DNA of 36,427 bases from positions 1 to 36,427 of IMG/VR virus record IMGVR_UViG_3300005913_001015. One strand, given 5' to 3'. How positions within the stretch are numbered: position 1 is the first letter of the stretch; each line of letters begins with the position of its first letter. This document shows positions 23,731 through 30,001 of this stretch, in pieces. The position numbers were made by a program, and so were the translations under genes. The notes beneath the pieces are model-generated. The model saw only the letters and a program-made list of their open reading frames with translations, was not told the DNA's origin and made no database searches. The DNA comes from a virus.

Positions 23731-24065
23731 TGAACCACCCGACCGCAGTTTTACACGCTTACAAGGGCGTCCCGATCGGACGCCTGGCGACGGCCCCCGA
23801 CGATTCCGGGACCCCGTCCGTATGGTTCACTTACGAACGCGGGGTCTGGTTTTACAATACGGCGACGGTTCGCCGCGTCGTCCAGGTCGGGGACCTTACC
23901 GTCGCGGACCATTACGCCCTGGACTGGACGACGCCCGACAAATGTAACGCCCTGGCGATCGCCCCCCGACCCGATTATCCGATCGGCGACCAGACAGCGG
24001 CCCCGGACGGCCCCCTGTGGTCGGTTTATGATCCCCCTTGTAAAGTCTGGGACCCCGCCCCTTAA
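23730..24065 (+). CDS. Hypothetical tail-region protein (111 aa)
   Basis: A 111-residue protein overlaps the previous stop by one base (TGATG). It is rich in Trp, Tyr and Pro (VWFTYERGVWFYNTATV, LWSVYDPPCKVWDP), which suggests a beta-sandwich or carbohydrate-contacting surface. It could be a fibre-associated chaperone or a small adhesin. No family is recognised. A weak hairpin follows it before the glycosyltransferase gene. Confidence 0.55.
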   Translation: MNHPTAVLHAYKGVPIGRLATAPDDSGTPSVWFTYERGVWFYNTATVRRVVQVGDLTVADHYALDWTTPDKCNALAIAPRPDYPIGDQTAAPDGPLWSVYDPPCKVWDPAP

Positions 24066-24081
24066 ATTCGCCGGGGCCTTT
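24057..24081 (+). terminator. Weak terminator-like hairpin after the fibre genes
   Basis: GCCCC (24057-24061) pairs with GGGGC (24073-24077) across an 11-base loop that includes the stop codon, followed by C and TTT. The stem is only five pairs, so termination would be partial at best. It marks the boundary between the tail genes and the glycosyltransferase. Confidence 0.35.
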
Positions 24082-24099
24082 TGACGTCGACCGGTCGGT

Positions 24100-25473
24100 A
24101 TGATTGGAATTATAGTTACGTCTCACCCCGGCCATTTTCATTTTATCCAGGACAGCCTGGCCGCGATCGACGCCCAGGTCCCCGACCGGGGACTGTTCCA
24201 GAAAATCCTGGCCCTGGATAACACCCCGCCCGATTACGACCCCCCCGTTTCCGCTGGCTGGAAGGTCGTCCGGGGAAGCTGGGGAAACCCCGGCCAGGCC
24301 AGAAACGCGGCCATGGCCGAAGTCGCCCCCGCCTGTTCCTGGGTCCTTTTCTGGGATTCCGATAACCTGATCCCCCAGGGTTACCTGGCGAACGGTATCG
24401 CCAGGACCCGGACGGCGGGGGAAAACGTCGGGGTCCTTTACCCCCAGATTATGGTCCAGTCCGTCCCCAGGTCGAACGACGTAACCGGCGATCCGCGCCA
24501 GTCCTGTTTTACGGATACCTCTGGTTTTTGGCGGGTCGACGCCCTTAACCATATCGGGGGCTGGGAAACCAGGCTTTCCCGCCTGGAAGATTACGAACTG
24601 GGCGGACGCCTTAAGCGGTCTGGCTGGGAACTTCGCCCCCTTAATTACGAACTGGAATTACACGAACACGGGGACCGGCGAAGCCATGGCCAACGATTCC
24701 AGGACGCGGTCTGGAATTGTCGGTCCCTGGGCGTCCTGATTATTTTCTGTGGGGACGTTCGGTTACTGGACCGCTGGGTCCCAGCTGTCCAGGCCCTGGA
24801 ACTTCCGATCCATTGCGGCCTTACGGTCGTCGATAATTCGTTTTCGACGACCTTCGCCAGGAAGTTACGAACGGCCCTGGGAAAGGTCGAAGGACGGTTC
24901 GAACGCGTTACCGTTTTAAAGGGCGACACCTGGCCCCGCTGGTCCCAGCTGGATCGGTTCGGCCTGATCCATAACCTGGTTTCCTGGGCCTATACCAGGG
25001 GCGTCGAAGCGACCCCGGAAGATACGATCCTAACCTGGGAGGACGACGTTTTCCCCCACGAAATCGAACCAGCGGCGAAGAAACTGGCCCAGCGAATTAT
25101 CCCAGGGGCCGCGAACCGGATCGCCGCGTCCGCTGGGGTTTACGCGTCCAGGGATAACCCTGGGGTCGCGGTCGCGACGACGGTCCCTGGTCGCTGGTCG
25201 AAGGCCCCCAGGATCGCGGGAATTCCCCGGACGGCGATCCAGGTCGCCGGGGTCGCTGGCGGGTTTACGGTATGGTCCCGCCCCGCCCTGGAAGCCTGTC
25301 CGATCCGGGGAACGAAAAATATCGGGAACGCCCTGGAACCTTACGTCCTGGGATGGGACGGCGAAGTATCGCGACGGTTACACGAAAAGGGCTGGGGTTT
25401 TAACCTGGAAGGGTCGGTAACGTGCGACCATTGGACGGACCGGGGGAAGGGGAAGAAACGGACGACCAGCTAG
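24100..25473 (+). CDS. Two-domain glycosyltransferase (GT-A type)
   Basis: This 457-residue protein contains two glycosyltransferase-like domains. Domain 1 (about 1-195) has a GT2 layout: start IGIIVTSHPGHFHFIQDSL, the nucleotide-binding stretch NPGQARNAAMAEV, and a DxD-type metal site in WVLFWDSDNLIP. A later TSGFWRVDALNHIGGW and RLEDYELGGRL correspond to the acceptor/ED region. Domain 2 (about 200-457) has VVDNSFSTTFARKLRTALG and a second acidic motif, ILTWEDDVFP. It would transfer one or two sugars from nucleotide donors. The substrate is unknown: virion protein, host surface glycan or modified DNA. Its 3' end overlaps the minus-strand ATP-grasp gene by 74 bp. Confidence 0.8.
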   Translation: MIGIIVTSHPGHFHFIQDSLAAIDAQVPDRGLFQKILALDNTPPDYDPPVSAGWKVVRGSWGNPGQARNAAMAEVAPACSWVLFWDSDNLIPQGYLANGIARTRTAGENVGVLYPQIMVQSVPRSNDVTGDPRQSCFTDTSGFWRVDALNHIGGWETRLSRLEDYELGGRLKRSGWELRPLNYELELHEHGDRRSHGQRFQDAVWNCRSLGVLIIFCGDVRLLDRWVPAVQALELPIHCGLTVVDNSFSTTFARKLRTALGKVEGRFERVTVLKGDTWPRWSQLDRFGLIHNLVSWAYTRGVEATPEDTILTWEDDVFPHEIEPAAKKLAQRIIPGAANRIAASAGVYASRDNPGVAVATTVPGRWSKAPRIAGIPRTAIQVAGVAGGFTVWSRPALEACPIRGTKNIGNALEPYVLGWDGEVSRRLHEKGWGFNLEGSVTCDHWTDRGKGKKRTTS

Positions 25474-26260
25474 TCCAGGCGTCCAGCCAGGTATCCAGGA
25501 CCTGATCGGTAAATTTCCACATTCCCGGAAGCCCCAGGGACCAGGCGAACGCCCCCCCTGGGGCCGGGGTAAATTCCCCGAACCAGGGTTCGGGGTCCGC
25601 GTCCAGCATATCGACCGAAACGAACGGGGTATCCAGGCCATGGGCCAGTTTCGACGCGTAAGCCAGGTTCGATTCGGGACGCCTGGGTCGTTCCTGAGTA
25701 ACGCGGACCGAAACGTCCTGGATCATACCCTGGGCGTCCTTCCAGTCCGGGGTAAAAAAACCGAACCTGGGTTCGGGAAAGTTTCGGTTTATTACGACGA
25801 TGAACCGGGGCGAACCGGCGACGAAATAGATTTTTACGTCCAGGGGGATCGTCCAGGTTCCCAGGGGACTTTTCGCGAACTGTTCGACCAGGATCGTAAG
25901 CGGAATTCGCCGGTTATGTTTCGACCAGGTTTCCCAGTTTTCACGATAGGCCGCCAGGACCCTTTCCCTGGTCGTCGAACGACGGCCCATTACGTCGACG
26001 AAACCGTCCTGGGTTTTTACCAGGGCGAAAAGTCCCCTGGCTGAATGTAACCCGTTCGGTTTTACGATCGCCCTGGAAGGGATTCGAAGGTCGTCCAGCT
26101 GGTCCAGGCTTTCGATAGTCTGGAAGGTTTCCGGGACAGGAATCCCCCGCCCCTGGGCGAAGTCCTTCCCCAGGGCCTTATCGTCCAGCCCCCAGGGAAA
26201 GTCCGGGAATTGTTCCTGGTATCGACGGCGGAAGTTTTCGTAAATCGGATGGGATTCCAT
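25400..26260 (-). CDS. TupA-like ATP-grasp enzyme
   Basis: This is the only minus-strand gene, 286 residues. It resembles the TupA-like ATP-grasp family, found in polysaccharide and teichuronopeptide gene clusters, which couples a carboxylate to an amine using ATP. Visible elements are IVKPNGLHSARGLF (phosphate-binding loop), RIPLTILVEQF, LDVKIYFVAG, FIVVINRNFP, and FVSVDMLD and WFGEFTPAPGG (metal and ATP site). Codon bias is the same as for + strand genes, so it is resident rather than newly acquired. It is convergent with the glycosyltransferase and divergent from the lysis genes. Confidence 0.8.
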   Translation of the reverse strand: MESHPIYENFRRRYQEQFPDFPWGLDDKALGKDFAQGRGIPVPETFQTIESLDQLDDLRIPSRAIVKPNGLHSARGLFALVKTQDGFVDVMGRRSTTRERVLAAYRENWETWSKHNRRIPLTILVEQFAKSPLGTWTIPLDVKIYFVAGSPRFIVVINRNFPEPRFGFFTPDWKDAQGMIQDVSVRVTQERPRRPESNLAYASKLAHGLDTPFVSVDMLDADPEPWFGEFTPAPGGAFAWSLGLPGMWKFTDQVLDTWLDAWTSWSSVSSPSPGPSNGRTLPTLPG

Positions 26261-26272
26261 ACCGTCCGGGTC

Positions 26273-26286
26273 CTGTCTTTTGACAG
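26273..26286. promoter_or_regulatory. Inverted repeat between divergent genes
   Basis: CTGTC (26273-26277) and GACAG (26282-26286) flank TTTT in the 39-bp gap between the minus-strand ATP-grasp start and the lipoprotein start. It could be an operator for both genes. The 11-mer TCTTTTGACAG found here recurs at 28201 before another gene of the lysis region. No clear -10/-35 pair was found for either direction. Confidence 0.4.
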
Positions 26287-26299
26287 CGTCGCGTTTTTA

Positions 26300-26641
26300 A
26301 TGAAAACCCGACTTTTGTTTTTCGCTGTTTCAGTCCTGGCCCTGGTCGCCCTTCCCTGTTGCGCGACTTCGCGAACTGATCCCGGACCGATCCTTCCCGC
26401 TGGTCCGGCCCCGGCGACCGACGACCTGTTCCCCCAGGACGAAGCCCCGACGTTCGGGGACCACGTTCGGAACGCTGTTTCCCGCGTTAATATCGCCGGG
26501 GAAATCCGCGACGGTATGGTATGCGTAAGGGCGACGGTCCAGGGGATCGGTCCCGAAATCTGTATCGGTTTCGTTCCCCGGATCGGGTCCCTGTTTTCCA
26601 ATCCGATCCGTCCCCTGGCCCTGGACCCTTTCAAGCCATGA
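26300..26641 (+). CDS. Small lipoprotein, possible outer spanin-like protein (113 aa)
   Basis: A 113-residue protein starts with a lipoprotein-type signal: basic MKTR, a hydrophobic core (LLFFAVSVLALVAL) and P-CC at residues 19-21, likely the lipidated cysteine. A Pro-rich linker (GPILPAGPAPATDD) and a short conserved-looking segment (VRNAVSRVNIAGEIRDG) follow. Proximity to endolysin and holin-like genes suggests an outer-membrane spanin (Rz1-like) or a lysis-related lipoprotein, which would imply a Gram-negative-type host. It overlaps the next gene by four bases. Confidence 0.6.
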   Translation: MKTRLLFFAVSVLALVALPCCATSRTDPGPILPAGPAPATDDLFPQDEAPTFGDHVRNAVSRVNIAGEIRDGMVCVRATVQGIGPEICIGFVPRIGSLFSNPIRPLALDPFKP

Positions 26642-26790
26642 CCCCCGCCGAAAAATTTATCCCGACCGAACCCCGGTTCGACTATCGGAAACCGGTCCAT
26701 AAACCGGTAAAAAAACCGGTCCATAAACCGGTAAAAAACTTTCGGACTGTCGACGCTTCGACGGTCGAAAATCAGAAAACCGAACAGTGA
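26638..26790 (+). CDS. Short Lys/Pro repeat protein (50 aa)
   Basis: The ATG at 26638 overlaps the lipoprotein stop and opens a 50-residue frame ending TGA at 26788-26790. The centre is the repeat KPVHKPVK, present twice and encoded by an exact 24-bp tandem duplication. The protein is basic with no membrane segment. A TonB-like Lys-Pro stretch that spans the periplasm or binds a polyanion is a reasonable guess, nothing more. Confidence 0.55.
   Translation: MTPAEKFIPTEPRFDYRKPVHKPVKKPVHKPVKNFRTVDASTVENQKTEQ
26689..26736 (+). repeat. 24-bp tandem duplication with four AAACCGGT units
   Basis: Two exact 24-bp copies (26689-26712, 26713-26736) each hold two AAACCGGT units, so ACCGGT palindromes recur every 12 bp. 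The repeat encodes KPVHKPVK. The regular palindrome spacing could also act as a protein-binding array. Confidence 0.85.
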
Positions 26791-27332
26791 AACCACACCA
26801 AAAAAGAAAGCCCAGGGGACGGAAGTCGAAGGGAATCGAACCTTACGAACCAGGTCTGTTTCGTAAGGTCGCGATCTTTCGCGAAGTCTGGGGCAAACGT
26901 AATACCATGAAAGAAAAACTTAATTCCAGAAAAGCCTGGTTCGTCCTGGCTATGAATATCGGCCTTTTAATCGGGACCGCTTTCGGCCTGTCCGACGATT
27001 TCGTCCTGGGCCTGTTCCTGTGGCTGAATACGAATTATCTGGGGTTCCAGGGTCTGGCGGACGCGACGAAATCCGTAACCGGATATTCGCCCCCAGATAT
27101 GTCGCCCGTCGATAAGCTAAAATCCCGTAAATTCTGGGTCGGCCTGATTGCGTCGGCCCTTTCCCTGGTCGCGATCCATTTCGGGATTTCGGAAGAAATC
27201 GCCGGGGAAATTATCCGCTGGATTTCGACCGCTTACCTGGGAAGCCAGGCCATTACGGACGCGTCCGGTTCGATAGGCCAGCGACTAGCCTGGGGAAAAG
27301 TCCCAGAACCTGGCCGGACAGGTTTACAGTAA
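26787..27332 (+). CDS. Holin-like membrane protein with internal duplication
   Basis: Two homologous ~50-residue halves follow each other: RKAWFVLAMNIGLLIGTAFG plus NTNYLGFQGLADATKSVTG, and RKFWVGLIASALSLVAIHFG plus STAYLGSQAITDASGSIG. Each has one to two membrane helices and the ending YLG-x-Q-x-x-x-DA. The GTG at 26787 overlaps the previous stop and adds a 40-residue basic leader. GTG is so rare in this genome that the ATG at 26907 (140 aa, MKEKLNSRKAW) is a strong alternative. Position next to the endolysin gene suggests a holin or anti-holin. Confidence 0.6.
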   Translation: MKPHQKRKPRGRKSKGIEPYEPGLFRKVAIFREVWGKRNTMKEKLNSRKAWFVLAMNIGLLIGTAFGLSDDFVLGLFLWLNTNYLGFQGLADATKSVTGYSPPDMSPVDKLKSRKFWVGLIASALSLVAIHFGISEEIAGEIIRWISTAYLGSQAITDASGSIGQRLAWGKVPEPGRTGLQ

Positions 27333-27353
27333 AGTCGAACCCGGTTTTACTTT
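27331..27353. repeat. Palindromic element, copy 3, at a gene end
   Basis: AAAGTCGAACC (27331-27341), a central C, and GGTTTTACTTT (27343-27353) form a copy with two changes in the right arm relative to 448-470. The central C means it matches the other two in reverse orientation. It overlaps the stop of the holin-like gene and runs into TTTT, so it may act as a weak terminator. Confidence 0.75.
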
Positions 27354-27366
27354 TCCCCCTGATCCT

Positions 27367-28125
27367 ATGATGGAACGAAACGACATTCTGGAAGGCTGGA
27401 CGACAGCCAGGGCTAACGCCCAGAAATGGCAAGCGGAACAGGATCGCCTGTTCCAGGCCCTGATCGAAACGACGGCCCCGGCCCCGGTTCGAAAAGCCCC
27501 GGTAATCGACCTGGTCGACCCCCCGGCCCTGGTCGCCCTTCCCGGCGAAAAACACCTGGCGGAATTCTACGGAAAACCCTGGGAGGACGAAACGATCCTG
27601 GACTGGTTTAACTGGCCAGTCGACGACGCGGTCCTTTACACCCGCGAAGGGGCGGACCTTATCGACAGGACCGGCGACGGCCTGGACGATCACCGCACCC
27701 ATAAAAATCTGGTCGAAGCGTTACAGGACGCCCTGGCCATGATTTACGCGACCCTGGGGTCCGATCGGTTCCACGGGGAAGGCTGGCACGTTTACGGGGG
27801 TTCGTTTAATTACCGATCGAAAAAGCTGGGGAAATCCCTGTCGGTCCACGCTTACGGGGCCGCTGTTGATTTTAACCCGCACGAAAACCCGCTGTTTTCT
27901 GATACGTCGACATTTTCGGACGAATCGGTCGCGATTATGGAATCGTTCGGTTTCCTGTGGGGACCCAGGGCCTGGGGGATGCCTGGTTATGAAAACCCGA
28001 AACACCCTGGCCGGTATGTCGACGCGATGCATTTCCAGGCCGCGATCCCCTACGTTATCGAAGGGTCCTGGTATCACAAAAACGGCTGGCCGAAAAACGT
28101 CCGACTGTGGAACCCGACGTCCTGA
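27367..28125 (+). CDS. M15-family peptidase endolysin
   Basis: This 252-residue protein probably degrades host peptidoglycan cross-bridges or stem peptides at lysis. The C-terminal zinc peptidase domain shows LSVHAYGAAVDFNPHENP (ligands His161 and Asp168) and YVDAMHFQ (catalytic acid Asp219, ligand His222), the H-x6-D and D-x2-H pattern of M15 enzymes of the L-Ala-D-Glu / D-Ala-D-Ala type. The first ~110 residues form a helical, Pro-linked region that could bind the wall. There is no signal peptide, so release depends on a holin. Met2 is an equally possible start. A terminator follows. Confidence 0.88.
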   Translation: MMERNDILEGWTTARANAQKWQAEQDRLFQALIETTAPAPVRKAPVIDLVDPPALVALPGEKHLAEFYGKPWEDETILDWFNWPVDDAVLYTREGADLIDRTGDGLDDHRTHKNLVEALQDALAMIYATLGSDRFHGEGWHVYGGSFNYRSKKLGKSLSVHAYGAAVDFNPHENPLFSDTSTFSDESVAIMESFGFLWGPRAWGMPGYENPKHPGRYVDAMHFQAAIPYVIEGSWYHKNGWPKNVRLWNPTS

Positions 28126-28164
28126 CAATATAATAAAACGACAGGCCCCGATCCGTAAATCGGG

Positions 28165-28196
28165 ACGCCCTGGGGAAGTCCCCCAGGGCGTTTTTT
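28165..28196 (+). terminator. Intrinsic terminator after the endolysin
   Basis: ACGCCCTGGGG (28165-28175) pairs perfectly with CCCCAGGGCGT (28181-28191) across the five-base loop AAGTC and is followed by TTTTTT. This is a strong rho-independent terminator. Confidence 0.92.
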
Positions 28197-28227
28197 ATGA
28201 TCTTTTGACAGGACCCCATTTTATAAA

Positions 28228-28557
28228 ATGATTACGACCGCGACGCCCGACGACGACCAGACCGGCCCCCTGTCCACGGAGGACCGGAAACATTTCCTTA
28301 TGAATAATCTGTTACAAATCGGGCTTAAATTTATCCTTATCGTTTTCCCTTTTGCTGTCGCCTGGGCGACCTGGGTAACGGCGGAAGTATTCATGGGGAA
28401 AAACAGCGACGACGACGTCCAGGACTTGAAAAAGAAACAGGCCACGATCGTCCAGGACGTCGCCCATATTCCAGTCGTCGACGAAAGGTTACGGTTTATA
28501 TCCGAACAGCTGGGCGAAATTAAAAGCGACGTTCGCGAGTTAAAATCCCGCCCCTGA
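28228..28557 (+). CDS. Single-span membrane protein with C-terminal coiled coil (109 aa)
   Basis: This 109-residue protein has an acidic cytoplasmic-looking start (TPDDDQTGPLS), one hydrophobic span (LLQIGLKFILIVFPFAVAWA, about residues 28-52) and a coiled-coil tail (DLKKKQATIVQDV, RLRFISEQLGEIKSDVRELK). One membrane span followed by a coiled coil is the layout of an inner-membrane spanin or a class III-type holin. It lies between two strong terminators downstream of the endolysin. The upstream TTTTATAAAATG places the start right after an AT-rich stretch. Confidence 0.6.
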   Translation: MITTATPDDDQTGPLSTEDRKHFLMNNLLQIGLKFILIVFPFAVAWATWVTAEVFMGKNSDDDVQDLKKKQATIVQDVAHIPVVDERLRFISEQLGEIKSDVRELKSRP

Positions 28558-28582
28558 TTCCCCCGAATTTTCCTTTACCCGC

Positions 28583-28614
28583 CCCCGATCGGTTCGTCCG
28601 TTCGGGGTTTTTTT
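28583..28614 (+). terminator. Intrinsic terminator at the end of the late region
   Basis: CCCCGA-T-CGG (28583-28592) pairs with CCG-T-TCGGGG (28598-28607) with one internal mismatch and a five-base loop, followed by seven T (28608-28614). It isolates the lysis genes from the downstream operon. Confidence 0.85.
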
Positions 28615-28647
28615 GTGTCCAGTCGTCCGGGGTAATCCTTTTTTTTA

Positions 28648-28676
28648 TTGCAAAAACTTTTAAAACCGTTTTAAAT
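28648..28676 (+). promoter_or_regulatory. Sigma70-like promoter of the replication/early operon
   Basis: TTGCAA (28648-28653) and TTAAAT (28671-28676) are exactly 17 bases apart in the most AT-rich stretch of the window. The predicted start is near 28683, leaving a leader of about 18 bases before the ATG at 28701. It lies directly after a terminator, which fits the start of a new transcription unit running to 36374. Confidence 0.72.
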
Positions 28677-28700
28677 ACCCGCGAACCTAAAAATATTAAG

Positions 28701-28913
28701 ATGCCTAAACAAACAGATAAACCGACCCAGGCCCTGGTCCTGGCCGACGTCCCGAAAGTATTACTGGCCAGGGCGAAGCGGATCGCGGAAAGCCGGGACC
28801 CCCGACTGGATCGAAACGTATGGATCGCCCAGGCGATCCTGGAACGCGTCGACCAGGAAGAAAAGGCCCTGGGCCTGGCCCCGATCCCGGAAACCGAAAC
28901 CGTCGCCGCTTAA
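28701..28913 (+). CDS. Small ribbon-helix-helix-like protein (70 aa)
   Basis: A 70-residue protein, first in the downstream operon. A short strand-like segment (TQALVLADVP) precedes two helices (KVLLARAKRIAESRD, NVWIAQAILERVDQEEK), the order and size of an Arc/MetJ-type ribbon-helix-helix fold. The segment DRNVWIAQAILE resembles the second helix of such folds. As first gene it could autoregulate the promoter at 28648. The fold assignment is tentative. Confidence 0.6.
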   Translation: MPKQTDKPTQALVLADVPKVLLARAKRIAESRDPRLDRNVWIAQAILERVDQEEKALGLAPIPETETVAA

Positions 28914-28939
28914 GGGAAACTCCGAACCAAAAACCCGAT

Positions 28940-29197
28940 ATGGAAAAGAACGAAAACCCGCTAAGGGTCGCGATCGACTTAATAACCGGCCAGTGTTTCG
29001 ACGAAACCGTCGACCTGATCCGAACGAAACTGGACCAGCCAGAACTGGCCCCCAGCGACATAAATCCGAACCTGTTCGCCGCTGTTATGTCGACCAGGCT
29101 GGACGCCATGAAAGCGACCGGAACCTTACCGATCCACTTCCGCGACGCCCTGGCCAGGGCGACGGCCCAGTCCGACCAGGAAGGGGGCCAGGTATGA
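28940..29197 (+). CDS. Hypothetical early protein (85 aa)
   Basis: The ATG at 28940 gives an 85-residue, mostly helical protein (LRVAIDLITGQCFDETVDLI, FAAVMSTRLDAMKATG). Codons match the genome, and the four-base overlap with the next gene supports the frame. The leader CCGAACCAAAAACCCGATATG belongs to the recurrent A/C-rich class. Function is unknown. Confidence 0.6.
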   Translation: MEKNENPLRVAIDLITGQCFDETVDLIRTKLDQPELAPSDINPNLFAAVMSTRLDAMKATGTLPIHFRDALARATAQSDQEGGQV

Positions 29198-29766
29198 TTC
29201 GATTTCGAATTCCCCGAAACTGTTACGCCCTGGCCGAACCGGTCGAAATAATGGTTTTCTGTATGGCGTTCCTTACGGTCGTCGTTTTCACCCTTCCCGC
29301 GATCCTGGACGGCGACTGGGTCCCAGCTGGGTTCGGTTTACTTACCCTGGTCCTTATCCTGGTCGCGACGAAATTACGCGGCGGATACTGGACCCAAAAG
29401 CGGAAGGCCCAGTCGTTCGTCGAACTGGATACCCTTCGCCGGATATTCCCCCAGGGCCTGATCGGGGCCGACGTCCAGCGGGATTCGATCGCCGGGGTAA
29501 TCCAGGAACCGATCCTGGAAGGTATGGGGTCCAGGCTTTTAATCCCCAGGGAACCAGGCGACGAAGTCCCCCTGGACCCGGAAACCAGATACTGGGGCGA
29601 CATTACCAGCGGGTCCCGCCCTGGCCTGGGCCGTAAATATAGCGACCCCGAAATCCGTCGACGGATCGCCTGGTTAAGAGAGCATTCGACGACGGCCCAG
29701 TTAATCCTTAAGGAATACCTGGACGACGTCGAACAGGAACTGGACAATAAAACCCCGGAAGTATGA
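29194..29766 (+). CDS. Membrane-anchored hypothetical protein (190 aa)
   Basis: The ATG at 29194 overlaps the previous stop. The protein has two predicted membrane helices near the N-terminus (VEIMVFCMAFLTVVVFTLPA and AGFGLLTLVLILVA, about residues 16-60) and a ~130-residue soluble domain. The C-terminal part (EIRRRIAWLREHSTTAQLIL, DDVEQELDNKTPEV) is helical. No family is recognised. An inner-membrane protein in an early operon could anchor replication or exclude other phages, but nothing in the sequence decides. Confidence 0.6.
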   Translation: MIRFRIPRNCYALAEPVEIMVFCMAFLTVVVFTLPAILDGDWVPAGFGLLTLVLILVATKLRGGYWTQKRKAQSFVELDTLRRIFPQGLIGADVQRDSIAGVIQEPILEGMGSRLLIPREPGDEVPLDPETRYWGDITSGSRPGLGRKYSDPEIRRRIAWLREHSTTAQLILKEYLDDVEQELDNKTPEV

Positions 29767-29996
29767 ACCGAAAAAAACCGACTAAGTTTTACACGCCGGG
29801 AAGTCCGCTGGAAGGGGTAACGATCCCGTCCGGCTGGTTCGACCTGGACCTTAACGCGAAACGAAACGCCCTGGTCGCGAATGGTCTGGCCCATGATTTC
29901 GCGGAAGCGTCCAGCACCCTTTCGAAACATGGGGCCGCAGTACGCCGCGCCAGGAAGGAACGCGACGACCGAAACAAAAACCGACGAACCTGGTAA
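29763..29996 (+). CDS. Small basic hypothetical protein (77 aa)
   Basis: A 77-residue protein coupled to the previous gene by an ATGA overlap. It contains TPGSPLEGVTIPSGWFDL and a basic helical end (AAVRRARKERDDRNKNRRTW), suggesting nucleic-acid binding. No family is recognised. Confidence 0.55.
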   Translation: MNRKKPTKFYTPGSPLEGVTIPSGWFDLDLNAKRNALVANGLAHDFAEASSTLSKHGAAVRRARKERDDRNKNRRTW

Positions 29997-30001
29997 AACT
30001 T

